From Thalassovita gelatinovora (lineage in GTDB: Bacteria > Pseudomonadota > Alphaproteobacteria > Rhodobacterales > Rhodobacteraceae): a DNA stretch of 64,000 nt. The DNA lies in contig NZ_CYSA01000015.1 in the NCBI RefSeq assembly GCF_001458355.1, forward strand, positions 191,001 through 255,000. The letters are read 5' to 3'. Every line of letters starts with the position of its first letter. Positions within the stretch are counted from its first letter, which is position 1. This document shows positions 54,883 through 63,951 of the stretch, one piece after another. The position numbers were made by a program, and so were the translations under genes. The notes under the pieces are model-generated. The model searched no databases. It was given only the letters and a program-made list of their open reading frames with translations, and was not told where the DNA came from.

Positions 54883-57123
54883 ATGAGCCGCGCAGGAAAA
54901 ATTGCCCGCCGCACCTTTCTGATCGGGTCCACCGCCATCGTCGGCGGCGTCGCTTTCGGCGTTTACCGGGTCAAAACCCCCTATGCCAATCCGTTGCAGG
55001 ACGCTCTTGCCGATGGCGCCGCCAGCTTCAACCCTTGGGTGATGATCGACGCTGACAAGATCACCCTGATCGGTCCCCATGCCGACAAGGGCCAAGGCGT
55101 GGCGTCTTCGCAAGCCGCCTTGATCGCGGAAGAAATGGATCTCGATTTCGGCCAGTTTGAAATCAGCTTCGGCACCCCCGACAAGGCCTACTGGAATACC
55201 GCCATGGCCGGCGAAGGCGTGCCCTTCATGTCCACCAATGAAAGCTTCACCGCCGAAACCATGCGGGACGTGATGTCGGGCGGGATCAAGCTGCTGGGGA
55301 TGCAACTGACCGGCGGTTCCAGCACCATCCCCGACAGTTTCGACAAGCTGCGCCGCGCCGGGGCAATGGCGCGCGAAACGCTGAAACTGGCAGCCGCCCA
55401 GAAATCCGGCGTGCCCGTGGCACAGTTGAAAACAGCGCAGGGCGCGGTGCAACTGCCCGATGGAACGGACCTGAAATATACCGAACTGGCCGCCATCGCT
55501 GCCACGCTGGACCCGGTGCGCGATGCCCACCTGCGCGATCCCGGCCAATGGCGGCTGATCGGCAAACCGATGCACCGGCTCGACATGACCGCCAAGGTCA
55601 CCGGCACCCAAACCTATGGCATCGATCTGAAGATCGACGGCATGGTCCATGCAGCCGTAAAAATGAACCCGCGTCAGGGCGGCGCGCTTGCGGGCTATGA
55701 CGCTGCGGCGGCGCAATCCATGCGCGGGGTGCAAAAAGTCCTGCCGATCACCGGCGGTGTCGCGGTGATCGCCGACAACACATGGCGCGCCTTTCAGGCG
55801 GCGCAGGCGATCGAATTCGACTGGGGTCCGGCCCCCTATCCCGCCGAACAGGACGATCACTGGACCGAAATCGGCAATTCCTTTACCAAGGATCGTCTCG
55901 ACAAGACTTGGCGCGATGACGGCGATGTTGAAACCGAACTGGCCAAGGGCAGCGTCGTTGCCGCCGAATACCGGTCGCCCTACGTGGCGCATCAACCGCT
56001 GGAACCGCTCAATGCGGTTGTCAAAGTGACCGATGACGCGGTCGATGTCTGGTCCGGCAATCAGATTCCGCGCCAATTGCAACAGATCGTGGCCAAGATC
56101 ACCGGCCACAAAGCCGCTCAAGTCCGGTTCCACAATCAATTCATCGGCGGCAGTTTCGGTCACCGGCTGGAATTCGAATTCATCAAGCAAGCCACCGAAA
56201 TCGCCAATCAGATGCGCGGCACGCCGGTCAAACTGACCTATAGCCGGGAAGAAGATTTCGCCCATGACTTCCCCCGCCATATCGCCATGGCGCGCGGCAC
56301 CGGCACGGTGGCGGATGGCAAAGTGGTGGCAATGGATCTGGATATCGCCTCACCTTCGGTGATGTCGTCGCAAATGGGCCGCGCCGGCCTGCCTGTGCCG
56401 GGACCGGATATGCAGATCGTGGCGGGCGCGTGGAACAATCCCTATGCGCTGGCGCATCTGCGGGTGCGTGGCTACCGGGTGCCGGAATTGGCGCCGGTGT
56501 CGTCGTGGCGGTCGGTCGGGGCCGCAGGGGCCGGGTTCTTCTTTGACAGTTTCCTTGACGAACTGATCCACCGCGCCGGGGCCGACCCGATGGAAGAACG
56601 CATTCGGCTGATGGGGCACGACCTGTCGCGCAGGGTGCTGGAAACGGTGGCCGAAATGTCATCCTGGGGTGGCGAACTGGCCGCCAACAAAGGCCGCGGC
56701 GTCGCCTTTGTCGAAAGCTTCGGCGTGCCCACCGCCGAAGTGGTCGAGGTGACAAATACCGAAAACGGCATTCGCATCGACAAGGTCTGGGTCGCCGCCG
56801 AAGTCGGTCGGGTGGTCGATCCGGTCAATTTCGAAAATCTGGTGCAGGGCGGCGTGATTTTCGGCCTTGGTCACGCGATGAACAGTCAGATCACCTATGC
56901 TGACGGCATGGCCGAACAATCCAACTACTGGGATGCCGAAGCCATGCGGATGGCACAATGCCCCGAAATCTTTGTCAAAGGCTTGGAAAACGGCCCGCAT
57001 GTACGCGGTATCGGCGAACCCCCGGTTCCACCCGCCGCCCCGGCGCTGGCCAATGCGATCTTCGCCGCCACCGGCCAGCGGTTGCGCGCCTTGCCGTTCA
57101 ATCAGGGCATTGATTTCGTCTGA
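54883..57123 (+). CDS. Molybdopterin-binding subunit of a molybdenum hydroxylase (IorB-like)
   Basis: 746 residues with a twin-arginine signal (KIARRTFLIG, R9-R10), so the enzyme is exported folded with its cofactor, carrying the iron-sulfur subunit along. Sequence features of the family include GGSFGHRLEFEFIKQATEIA, SWRSVGAAGAGFFFDSFLDE and the C-terminal GIGEPPVPPAAPALANAI, whose Glu (about residue 712) is the catalytic base. The single-chain, FAD-lacking plan matches the isoquinoline 1-oxidoreductase beta/aldehyde dehydrogenase type. The substrate is unknown; the final electron acceptor, usually a cytochrome c, is not encoded here. Confidence 0.92.
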   Translation: MSRAGKIARRTFLIGSTAIVGGVAFGVYRVKTPYANPLQDALADGAASFNPWVMIDADKITLIGPHADKGQGVASSQAALIAEEMDLDFGQFEISFGTPDKAYWNTAMAGEGVPFMSTNESFTAETMRDVMSGGIKLLGMQLTGGSSTIPDSFDKLRRAGAMARETLKLAAAQKSGVPVAQLKTAQGAVQLPDGTDLKYTELAAIAATLDPVRDAHLRDPGQWRLIGKPMHRLDMTAKVTGTQTYGIDLKIDGMVHAAVKMNPRQGGALAGYDAAAAQSMRGVQKVLPITGGVAVIADNTWRAFQAAQAIEFDWGPAPYPAEQDDHWTEIGNSFTKDRLDKTWRDDGDVETELAKGSVVAAEYRSPYVAHQPLEPLNAVVKVTDDAVDVWSGNQIPRQLQQIVAKITGHKAAQVRFHNQFIGGSFGHRLEFEFIKQATEIANQMRGTPVKLTYSREEDFAHDFPRHIAMARGTGTVADGKVVAMDLDIASPSVMSSQMGRAGLPVPGPDMQIVAGAWNNPYALAHLRVRGYRVPELAPVSSWRSVGAAGAGFFFDSFLDELIHRAGADPMEERIRLMGHDLSRRVLETVAEMSSWGGELAANKGRGVAFVESFGVPTAEVVEVTNTENGIRIDKVWVAAEVGRVVDPVNFENLVQGGVIFGLGHAMNSQITYADGMAEQSNYWDAEAMRMAQCPEIFVKGLENGPHVRGIGEPPVPPAAPALANAIFAATGQRLRALPFNQGIDFV

Positions 57124-57133
57124 TCGCGCTTGG

Positions 57134-57161
57134 GGCAAGCCCGGCCTTGCCCCGGCTTGCC
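57134..57161. terminator. Hairpin between converging genes
   Basis: GGCAAGCC (57134-57141) and GGCTTGCC (57154-57161) form an eight-base stem around 12 bases. It fills most of the 38-base gap between the hydroxylase stop and the LuxR-type regulator stop. It could end both transcripts, but no T-run is present. Confidence 0.45.
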
Positions 57162-57854
57162 CTACTTGCCGCAGATCGCGAACAATCCCGCCCGTGACGT
57201 GATGCCCAGCTTGCCATAGGCGCGTTTGCGATAGGTCACCACGGTCGACGCCGCGACCCCCAGATCGGCGGCGATCAGATCGGCCTTGCGCCCCGACAAG
57301 ATGCCCAGACAGACCGCGCGTTCCCGGTCGCTCAGCACCGCCAGCGGTTCCGGTGTGTCGCTTTGCGCCGCGCGTTCGAAATGCATCAGCGCCAACCGCC
57401 CGGCCAGCCGGGCCAGATCGGGCGCGCATTCGGTCCCGTCACCGGTGTGATACAGGCTGACAAACAGCCGCAGCCGGTCGCCCACCGCCACCATCGTGGT
57501 CTTGGCCGCCAATCCCGGCGCATCAAAGAATACCCGCCGGTATTCCGCGCCCATCCGCTGCGCGAAGTCCTCCAGCCGGTACAGCGTGACCGTCCCCGCC
57601 GCCGCCTGCCGCAGCGCGGGCAACAGCGGGTCTTGCAAAAACCAACCGTCCAGATAGGTCGCGGCCAATTTCCCCGCCAAGGCCCCATGGCTGAAATGGC
57701 GCGACAACAGGCACCGCGCCCGGTCGCCCTCGATGGCGAAAACCATGATCTGATCGACGCCAAGCGTTTCCACGAAATCGGCAAACGCAGGCGCGAAACC
57801 GTCGCGTCCCAGCGCGGCAAGGCAGGTGTCGATATGCTGGGCAAGCGCGGTCAT
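57162..57854 (-). CDS. LuxR-type transcriptional regulator
   Basis: 230 residues. The N-terminal two-thirds is a probable sensory domain without a recognised autoinducer-binding signature (DQIMVFAIEGDRARCLLSRH, YLDGWFLQDPLLPALR). The C-terminal part (about 165-228) is a LuxR helix-turn-helix with LSDRERAVCLGILSGRKADL and AASTVVTYRKRAYGKLGI. The start at 57854 follows GGAGG at unusually short distance. It is divergent from a flavoprotein monooxygenase gene 90 bases away, with two dyads between them, so it most likely regulates that gene. No LuxI-type synthase is present. Confidence 0.85.
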   Translation of the reverse strand: MTALAQHIDTCLAALGRDGFAPAFADFVETLGVDQIMVFAIEGDRARCLLSRHFSHGALAGKLAATYLDGWFLQDPLLPALRQAAAGTVTLYRLEDFAQRMGAEYRRVFFDAPGLAAKTTMVAVGDRLRLFVSLYHTGDGTECAPDLARLAGRLALMHFERAAQSDTPEPLAVLSDRERAVCLGILSGRKADLIAADLGVAASTVVTYRKRAYGKLGITSRAGLFAICGK

Positions 57855-57869
57855 GCCTCCGTCATAGCA

Positions 57870-57890
57870 TGTCCTCCCACAAAGAGGACA
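57870..57890. promoter_or_regulatory. Dyad 1 between the LuxR regulator and the monooxygenase
   Basis: TGTCCTC (57870-57876), seven-base spacer, GAGGACA (57884-57890). A perfect dyad 16 bases from the regulator start, overlapping its expected promoter or leader. It is a candidate operator for autoregulation. Confidence 0.45.
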
Positions 57891-57902
57891 GACAGCCCCA
57901 CC

Positions 57903-57924
57903 TGCGGTTTTGTAAACCACCGCA
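57903..57924. promoter_or_regulatory. Dyad 2 between the LuxR regulator and the monooxygenase
   Basis: A 22-base nearly symmetrical element: TGCGGT (57903-57908) with ACCGCA (57919-57924), and inner GGTTT-TGT-AAACC (57906-57918). It lies 20 bases before the monooxygenase start, where it would overlap the promoter or transcript start. LuxR-type proteins bind dyads of about 20 bases, so it is the better operator candidate of the two. Confidence 0.5.
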
Positions 57925-57944
57925 CAGACCACAGGAGAACCCAG

Positions 57945-59552
57945 ATGAGACCCGCCGGACGCGCCGAAACGGATTCGCTTTACTTCGACTACCCGCATTT
58001 CGACCCACCCGCTGCGCGGGATCGCTTGACCGACCCGACCCCGGTCGCCATCGTCGGCGCCGGTCCGGTCGGCATGACCGCCGCGCTGGCACTGGCGCGC
58101 CAAGGCATCGCCTCGGTCGTGTTCGACGCCAAGGACAGCTTCAACGATGGCAGCCGCGCGATCTGCGTCGCACGCCAATCCTATCACATTCTCGACCGGC
58201 TTGGCGCGGTTGCCCCGTTTCTTGAAAAATCGCTGGGCTGGACCACCGGGCGCAGCTTCTACCGTGGCCATCAGATCCTCGAATTCGACATGCCCGACAG
58301 CCCGCGCGAAAAATACCGCCCGATGTACAACATCGAACAGCAATATATCGAACAATACCTGTGGGATGCCATCGCGCGCGACCCGCTGATCGATACCCGT
58401 TGGCAAAGCGAAGTCACCGGCGTCACAGACACCGAAAACGGCGTGCGGCTAACCGTGCGCGACCCAAAAGGCAGCTATGACATCACCGCCGCTTGGCTGC
58501 TGGCCGCCGATGGGGCCCGCAGCACCGTCCGCACCCTGCGCGGGCTGCGCCTGAAGGGCGACAATTTCGAAGGCCGCTATGTCATCGCCGACGTGCAGAT
58601 GGATCACGACTATCCCACCATCCGCCGCGCCCTGTTCGATCCCGATTGCAGGCGGGGCGGCACCATCCTTGTCCATAAACAGCCCGACAATATCTGGCGG
58701 ATCGATTATCAACTGCGCGACGGCGAAGACGAAACCGACGCGGTCCGCGAAGAAAACGTGCGCGGATCGGTGGCGGCGGTTCTCGATGAACTCGGCTATA
58801 CCGGCGATTGGGATCTGGAATGGTGGAGCATCTATTCCGCCAACACGCTGGCTTTGGACGATTACCGCGACGGGCGGATTTTCTTCATCGGCGACAGCGC
58901 CCATATCGTGCCGATCTTCGGGGTGCGCGGGCTTAATAACGGCATTGCCGATGCCGACAATATCGCGTGGAAACTGGCCCGTGTGATTCAGGGACAGGCC
59001 GGACCGGCGCTGCTGGACAGCTACACACCCGAACGGCGCGGTGCCACGCTTGACGTGTTTGCCAACGCGTCGAAATCGGCGCGGTTCATGACCCCGCCGA
59101 CCAAGGGTTGGGCGCTGATGCGCGATGCCGCGCTGAACCTCGCGCTGGATCATCCCTTTGCCGGGGAACTGGCCAACCCGCGCCAGATGACCCCCTACAG
59201 CTATGCCGACAGCCCGATCGTGTCGCCCGACGATCCGGATTTCGACGGTGGCCCGGTGCCCGGCGCACCGCTGCCCGAAGCCCGCGTCGGTGACGGCTTC
59301 CTGTCCGACCGGCTTGGACCCGGCTTCAGCCTGATCGCTTTCGATCCCGATCTCAACGCCGGTCTGGCCGATCTCGACCTGACCCAAGTGCTGCTGCCCC
59401 CCGGATCGCAAGCCGCCGAAACGCTGGCCGCCACCGCGACAAGCGCCTATCTGGTGCGGCCCGATGGCCATATCGCCGCCCGCTGGGCCGATGCCACTCC
59501 CGCCGCAATCCGCCACGCCTTCGCCCTTTCGACCGCAGGAGAAACCACATGA
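57945..59552 (+). CDS. FAD-dependent aromatic-hydroxylase-type monooxygenase
   Basis: 535 residues, class A flavoprotein monooxygenase (PF01494 type). FAD-binding GxGxxG is IVGAGPVGMTAALALARQG (G38, G40, G43), the DG-type motif lies in WLLAADGARSTVR, and the second FAD motif is FFIGDSAHIVPIFGVRGLNN. The C-terminal thioredoxin-like extension (about 420-535) is typical of phenol hydroxylase and 3-(3-hydroxyphenyl)propionate hydroxylase-like members. The ATG at 57945 has AGGAGAA upstream; a long frame from 57363 is antisense shadow. It is coupled by ATGA to a small DUF2783 gene and probably controlled by the divergent LuxR-type protein. Substrate unknown. Confidence 0.92.
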   Translation: MRPAGRAETDSLYFDYPHFDPPAARDRLTDPTPVAIVGAGPVGMTAALALARQGIASVVFDAKDSFNDGSRAICVARQSYHILDRLGAVAPFLEKSLGWTTGRSFYRGHQILEFDMPDSPREKYRPMYNIEQQYIEQYLWDAIARDPLIDTRWQSEVTGVTDTENGVRLTVRDPKGSYDITAAWLLAADGARSTVRTLRGLRLKGDNFEGRYVIADVQMDHDYPTIRRALFDPDCRRGGTILVHKQPDNIWRIDYQLRDGEDETDAVREENVRGSVAAVLDELGYTGDWDLEWWSIYSANTLALDDYRDGRIFFIGDSAHIVPIFGVRGLNNGIADADNIAWKLARVIQGQAGPALLDSYTPERRGATLDVFANASKSARFMTPPTKGWALMRDAALNLALDHPFAGELANPRQMTPYSYADSPIVSPDDPDFDGGPVPGAPLPEARVGDGFLSDRLGPGFSLIAFDPDLNAGLADLDLTQVLLPPGSQAAETLAATATSAYLVRPDGHIAARWADATPAAIRHAFALSTAGETT

Positions 59553-59725
59553 CCCCCGTTGATGTCGAAACCGTCTACGAAGCGCTTGCCGAACAGCTTG
59601 ACGCGGTCGGGGATAAAACCGACCTGTTCCTCGCCAAGCTGGCGCTGCTTTTGGCGCATGATATCGGCGACGCCGCCCGCGTCTGCACCCGGATTGCCGA
59701 AGCGGCCCAAAACCTCGACGCCTGA
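59549..59725 (+). CDS. DUF2783-type small protein
   Basis: A 58-residue protein starting in the ATGA that ends the monooxygenase gene. It is almost entirely helical, with TDLFLAKLALLLAHDIGDAA in the middle and an acidic N-terminus. DUF2783 proteins are short and typically lie beside flavoprotein monooxygenase genes, which this one does; the assignment is from recalled pattern and position. The overlap implies translational coupling and suggests a partner or accessory role. It is followed after 68 bases by the converging aminotransferase gene. Confidence 0.8.
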   Translation: MTPVDVETVYEALAEQLDAVGDKTDLFLAKLALLLAHDIGDAARVCTRIAEAAQNLDA

Positions 59726-59793
59726 CAGCCCCGCCTGCCCGGCATCGCGGCCCTTGACGGGCTGTCCCCCCGCGAGGGACAGCCCCAGCGCGG

Positions 59794-61164
59794 CTAGCCC
59801 AGAACCTCGGCCACCGCCTCTTTCAGCTTGCCCGCGATTTCATCGGCTTCTTCCCGGCTCAGGCAGAATGGCGGCGCGAATCCAAGGATATCGCCCTCGG
59901 GCATGGCGCGCGAAATGATCTTGCGGTTCAGCAGTGCCGCGTTGATCTTGGCCCCCACGGTTTGGGCGGGATCGAAATAGACCCGGTCGGTGCGGTCTTC
60001 GACGAATTCGACCGCGCACAGCAACCCTTCGCCGCGCACCTCGCCGACATTGGGGTGATCGCCGACCGCATCCATCAACGCCTGTTTGAAATAGGCCCCG
60101 GTGTCGGCCGCGTTCTGCACCAGCTTCAGATCGTCCAGCAGTTTCAGGTTGGCAACCCCCGCCGCCGCCCCGATCGGATGCGCCGAATAGGTCCAACCGT
60201 GCCCGATCGCGCCGTTTTCGTCGGTGCCCTGTTCCAGTATTTTCCAAACCTTGTCCGACAGGATCGACCCCGACAGCGGCGCATAGGCCGAAGTCAGCCC
60301 CTTGGCGATGGTGATGATGTCGGGCCTGATGCCGCAATGGTCCGACCCGAACATCGACCCCAAGCGACCAAATCCGGTCACCACCTCGTCGGCGATCAGC
60401 AAAATATCATGACGGTCCAGAACCGCCTGAATCGCCGTCCAATACCCTTCGGGCGGCGGCACCAACCCGCCAGTGCCCAGCGCCGGTTCACCGATAAACG
60501 CGGCGATGGTGTCGGCACCTTCGCGCGCGATCAGTGCCTCCAATTCGGCCACGCAATGGGCAACGAACTGTTCCTCGGTCTGATCAAGGTTGTCACGGCG
60601 GAAATAATACGGCGCTTCGGTATGCACCACTTGGGACAGAGGCAGGTCGAATTTGCGATGAAACAGCCCCAGACCGGTCAACGACCCGGTCATCAATCCC
60701 GATCCGTGATAGCCGCGCCAGCGCGAAATGATTTTCTTCTTCTCGGGACGGCCCAGGATATTGTTGTAGTACCAGACCAGCTTGATGTTGGTCTCATTGG
60801 CATCCGACCCGCTCAACCCGTAATACACCTTGGACATGTTATCCGGTGCCCGGTCGAGGATCATCTTGGCCAGCGTGATCGACGCCTCGGTGCCATGCCC
60901 GACATAGGCGTGGTAATAGGCCAATTCCTTGGCTTGCGCGGCAATCGCCTCGGCGATTTCGGGGCGGCCATAACCGACATTGACGCAATACAGCCCGGCA
61001 AAGGCATCCAGCAACCGATTGCCGTCGCGGTCCTCGATATGGCAACCCGACCCGCCGGTGATGATCCGCTGCGGCAGGTTCCCGCGGGCGAATTCCGCCA
61101 GATGGGTCGAGGGATGAAAGAAGTTTTCGCGGTCCCAGGCGTCCAGTTGATCGTTTTTCAGCAT
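59794..61164 (-). CDS. Class III aminotransferase (omega-amino acid or diamine:pyruvate type, GabT-like)
   Basis: 456 residues of the PLP fold type I, class III. PLP lysine is K288 in [18 protein letters not shown], the cofactor Asp is in [16 protein letters not shown] (D259), and the phosphate-binding loop is [15 protein letters not shown]. The SNAPE-like plan and MFGSDH segment resemble putrescine/GABA/beta-alanine:pyruvate aminotransferases. It follows the succinate-semialdehyde-type dehydrogenase gene after a 25-base gap, so a GABA or related amine is the likely substrate (inference). ATG at 61164 follows AAGGACAAG. Confidence 0.88.
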   Translation of the reverse strand: MLKNDQLDAWDRENFFHPSTHLAEFARGNLPQRIITGGSGCHIEDRDGNRLLDAFAGLYCVNVGYGRPEIAEAIAAQAKELAYYHAYVGHGTEASITLAKMILDRAPDNMSKVYYGLSGSDANETNIKLVWYYNNILGRPEKKKIISRWRGYHGSGLMTGSLTGLGLFHRKFDLPLSQVVHTEAPYYFRRDNLDQTEEQFVAHCVAELEALIAREGADTIAAFIGEPALGTGGLVPPPEGYWTAIQAVLDRHDILLIADEVVTGFGRLGSMFGSDHCGIRPDIITIAKGLTSAYAPLSGSILSDKVWKILEQGTDENGAIGHGWTYSAHPIGAAAGVANLKLLDDLKLVQNAADTGAYFKQALMDAVGDHPNVGEVRGEGLLCAVEFVEDRTDRVYFDPAQTVGAKINAALLNRKIISRAMPEGDILGFAPPFCLSREEADEIAGKLKEAVAEVLG

Positions 61165-61189
61165 CTTCTTGTCCTTGTCCTTTATCTTC

Positions 61190-62665
61190 TCACGCCCAGT
61201 CGCGGCAGACGTATTTGATCTCCATGAATTCCTCCATTCCGCGCCGCGCCCCTTCGCGGCCCAGACCGGATTGCTTGGTACCGCCGAACGGGATCGGCGC
61301 ACCGGTGACCTTGGTGCGGTTCACCGCCACCATGCCGTATTGCAGCGCCCGGCTGATCCGGTAGATCCGGCGCGGGTCGTGGCTGTGCAGATAAGCGATC
61401 AGCCCGTATTCGGTGTCATTGGCACGCGCCACCACCTCGTCTTCGCTGTCAAACGGCAGGATCGCCGCGACCGGGCCAAAGGTTTCTTCGCGCAGGACCA
61501 ACGCGTCGTCAGGCACGTCGATCAACACCGTCGGTTGATAAAACAGCGGTCCGGCGGCGTGTATGTCACCGCCACAGCGCAGCGTCGCCCCCTTGGCCAG
61601 CGCATCCGCCACATGTTCCTGTTGTTTGGCGATGGCGTTTTCGTTCATCAACGGTCCGATATCGGGATCGTCGATGCCCGCGCCGACCGTCAGCGCCTGC
61701 GCCGCCGCCGTGAACCGGGTGCAGAATTCGTCATAGATCGGCCGTTCGACGAAAATCCGGTTCGCCCCCAGACAATCCTGCCCCGAGGTGGCGAACTTGG
61801 CCTTGATCGCCTCGGCCACGGCATGATCCAGATCAACCCCCTTGAACACGATGACCGGCGCGTGCCCGCCCAGTTCCAACACCAGCTTCTTCACCGTGTC
61901 GGCCGAATTGCGATATAGCAGCCGCCCCACCTCGGTCGATCCGGTGAACGACAACGCCCGCACCCGATGGTCAGCCGTCCACGGCGGCACCACCGTCGGC
62001 GCAGACCCGGTCACCACGTTGAACACGCCGGGCGGAACCCCCGCCCGTTCGGCCAGTTCGGCCAAGGCCAGCGCCGAAAACGGCGTTTCGCCCGACGGAT
62101 GTGCGACCACGCTGCACCCGGCGGCCAGCGCCGCCGCCGCCTTGCGGGTCAGCATCGCCATCGGGAAATTCCACGGCGTGATCAACGCCACCACCCCGAC
62201 CGGTTCCAGCCACAGCTCGACCTCGGCACTGTGCAGATGACTGGTCACGCCTTCGATATTCGGGCGCTTGGATTCCTCGGCATAGAATTCGACGAAGGAC
62301 GCGCCATAATCGATTTCACCACGCGCTTCGGACAAAGGCTTGCCCTGTTCGGCCACCATGATCCGCGCCAGGTCTTCCTTATGCGCGACGATCAAGTCGA
62401 ACCAGCGGCGCAGGATGTCGGACCGTTCCTGCGGCAACATCCCGGACCAGCCCGCAAACGCCGCCTGCGCCGCATCGACCGCCCCGGTGCTTTCCCCCGC
62501 AGAAAGTGCGGCGACCTCGCCGATCAGCGCGCCATTGGCCGGGTCGGTCACGCGCAGCACCGCGCCATCCGCCGCGCTGGTCCATTTGCCGCCAACATAG
62601 GAAAACGACCGCACAAGCTTGCCATCGTCCACCGCGATTCCGGTCTGCGCTCTATCTTGGATCAT
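61190..62665 (-). CDS. gabD: Succinate-semialdehyde dehydrogenase-like aldehyde dehydrogenase (GabD-like)
   Basis: 491 residues of the ALDH superfamily. Catalytic residues: N166 in PWNFP, E264 in [13 protein letters not shown] and the nucleophile C298 in [12 protein letters not shown]. The C-terminal [19 protein letters not shown] is typical of succinate-semialdehyde dehydrogenases. One position is unusual: the Lys of the (V)xKPxxxTPxS motif, which contacts the cofactor ribose, is His (H189, [13 protein letters not shown]). The gene lies between an Lrp-type regulator and the aminotransferase and would convert the semialdehyde made by the latter to succinate. Confidence 0.88.
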   Translation of the reverse strand: MIQDRAQTGIAVDDGKLVRSFSYVGGKWTSAADGAVLRVTDPANGALIGEVAALSAGESTGAVDAAQAAFAGWSGMLPQERSDILRRWFDLIVAHKEDLARIMVAEQGKPLSEARGEIDYGASFVEFYAEESKRPNIEGVTSHLHSAEVELWLEPVGVVALITPWNFPMAMLTRKAAAALAAGCSVVAHPSGETPFSALALAELAERAGVPPGVFNVVTGSAPTVVPPWTADHRVRALSFTGSTEVGRLLYRNSADTVKKLVLELGGHAPVIVFKGVDLDHAVAEAIKAKFATSGQDCLGANRIFVERPIYDEFCTRFTAAAQALTVGAGIDDPDIGPLMNENAIAKQQEHVADALAKGATLRCGGDIHAAGPLFYQPTVLIDVPDDALVLREETFGPVAAILPFDSEDEVVARANDTEYGLIAYLHSHDPRRIYRISRALQYGMVAVNRTKVTGAPIPFGGTKQSGLGREGARRGMEEFMEIKYVCRDWA

Positions 62666-62672
62666 TGGCTTA

Positions 62673-62708
62673 CCTCGGTTGAAACAGGGTTTCACAGTCA
62701 ACCCGAGG
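62673..62708 (-). promoter_or_regulatory. Leader hairpin covering the gabD ribosome binding site
   Basis: CCTCGG-TTGA (62673-62682) is complementary to TCAACCCGAGG (62698-62708) with one bulged base, and a smaller GAAAC/GTTTC dyad (62681-62693) lies inside. On the minus strand the right arm of the hairpin contains the GAGG ribosome binding site of gabD, eight bases before its ATG. The structure could limit translation. Confidence 0.4.
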
Positions 62709-62723
62709 GTAAGAGGAACAACG

Positions 62724-62743
62724 CAGAAAATGTATTTTTTCTG
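62724..62743. promoter_or_regulatory. AT-centred dyad upstream of gabD, candidate Lrp operator
   Basis: CAGAAAA (62724-62730), TGTATT, TTTTCTG (62737-62743): a perfect 7-base dyad with an AT-only-like centre, 59 bases before the gabD start and between lrp and gabD. Its C-A-G...C-T-G ends and AT centre resemble the general Lrp-family site. It is the most AT-rich short stretch in the area. Confidence 0.55.
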
Positions 62744-62806
62744 AATGGCCTGATCAGGAAAAACCGCAAGGTTTCCCGGCTTTGGCAGAAGAATTATCTG
62801 CGCCGC

Positions 62807-63277
62807 TCACGGCAATGGATCGGGCGCGTTCTTCACCGTCTTGGTGACGATATATCCGAAATACCGTTCGATCCCGATATCGCGGTCCAAAAAATCGTCC
62901 ATCAGCCGCTGATAGGCATCCACATCCGACACCACGACCCGCATGATGTAATCAATGCCGCCGCCGGTGGCCCAACAGGCCTGCACCTGCGGCGCGTCCT
63001 GAATGGCGGTTTCGAACAGCCGAAAATCGTCGGATTTGTGGCCCATCAAGGTGATTTCGACCAACACCTCCGTCACCGGCGCGATGGCGCGAATATCGAC
63101 CATCGCGCGATAGCCGGTGATCAGCCCGGCATCTTCCAGTTTCTTCAACCGTTCCCAGCACGGGCTGGGCGACAGGTTCACCCGCTCTGCCAGCTTGGTC
63201 TTGGTGATCCGGCCATTGATCTGCAATTCGCGCAGGATCGCGATGTCATAGCGATCGATTTTCATGGCTTTCGACAT
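62807..63277 (-). CDS. Lrp/AsnC family transcriptional regulator
   Basis: 156 residues: N-terminal helix-turn-helix (about 5-60, with RITKTKLAERVNLSPSPCWE) and the RAM ligand-binding domain (about 68-145, with VQACWATGGGIDYIMRVVVS). Lrp-type regulators respond to amino acids and usually act on the neighbouring catabolic genes. It lies upstream of gabD and the aminotransferase gene on the same strand, with a 141-base gap containing a dyad and a leader hairpin, so those genes probably have their own regulated promoter. GGGGGAG precedes the ATG at 63277. Confidence 0.92.
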   Translation of the reverse strand: MSKAMKIDRYDIAILRELQINGRITKTKLAERVNLSPSPCWERLKKLEDAGLITGYRAMVDIRAIAPVTEVLVEITLMGHKSDDFRLFETAIQDAPQVQACWATGGGIDYIMRVVVSDVDAYQRLMDDFLDRDIGIERYFGYIVTKTVKNAPDPLP

Positions 63278-63459
63278 GGCTCCCCCGGGTTTGCGCAACG
63301 GTTCTTGTGCTGGCCTATCCGGTTTGCCGGGGATTTTGAAACAAAACCTTCCGTGTCCGCCTCTGACGGTCCATTCGAATTTTTCTACACCCCGCACCGC
63401 AAACATGGCAAAACCGGGGGACAGTCAGTCGCGCGGCACGAAAACGGACCCGAGGGATC

Positions 63460-63951
63460 ATGGAATACTTAGGAACTGAAATCTTCGACTGGATTTCATT
63501 GCTGGTCAACGCCACCGGCGCCGGGGCCACGGCGATTTTGGCCTGGCTTGTTTATCATTGGACCAAAAATTCGGAACGAAACGAAGTCACCCGAACGATT
63601 CAGAATGATTGGCGCGATTACAATCTGGCCGTGCTGGCGGATCAGGATTTGCAGGATCTTGAAGCAAGCAACCATATCTTCGACGGGCTGACGCCTCCCG
63701 AAGTCAAGAAAATGTGCATCTATTTCATCAAGATCAACGTGCCCTATAACATGTGGATCGCCAGTAAGAACAAATTGCTGACCCAGACCGATGTCGACCG
63801 CGAAATCGAAAATCAGTCCAAGCTGCTGTTTTCAGACCGGGCGTTCATCCGAAAACACGTGTTCCCGCGCGGGTATGATTCCGATTTCAGCGACCTGTTC
63901 AATGCCCGCTGGGCGCAGATGGAAATCGCCGATAAACCCGGCGCGGCTTGA
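63460..63951 (+). CDS. Single-pass membrane protein, unknown function
   Basis: 163 residues with one N-terminal membrane helix (about 14-34, SLLVNATGAGATAILAWLVY), then a charged, helical cytoplasmic domain with WTKNSERNEVTRTIQNDWRD and an Asp/Glu-rich middle. The pattern of a helix followed by a coiled-coil-like domain is seen in several DUF families; I cannot name one with confidence. It is divergent from lrp (182 bases between starts) and shows no signal of transfer. The last 49 bases of the window after its stop hold nothing I can call. Confidence 0.7.
   Translation: MEYLGTEIFDWISLLVNATGAGATAILAWLVYHWTKNSERNEVTRTIQNDWRDYNLAVLADQDLQDLEASNHIFDGLTPPEVKKMCIYFIKINVPYNMWIASKNKLLTQTDVDREIENQSKLLFSDRAFIRKHVFPRGYDSDFSDLFNARWAQMEIADKPGAA

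Noticed and set aside
57162-57854. Quorum-sensing LuxR with acyl-homoserine-lactone domain
   Set aside because: No autoinducer-binding signature is seen and no LuxI-type gene is present, so only LuxR-type DNA binding is claimed.
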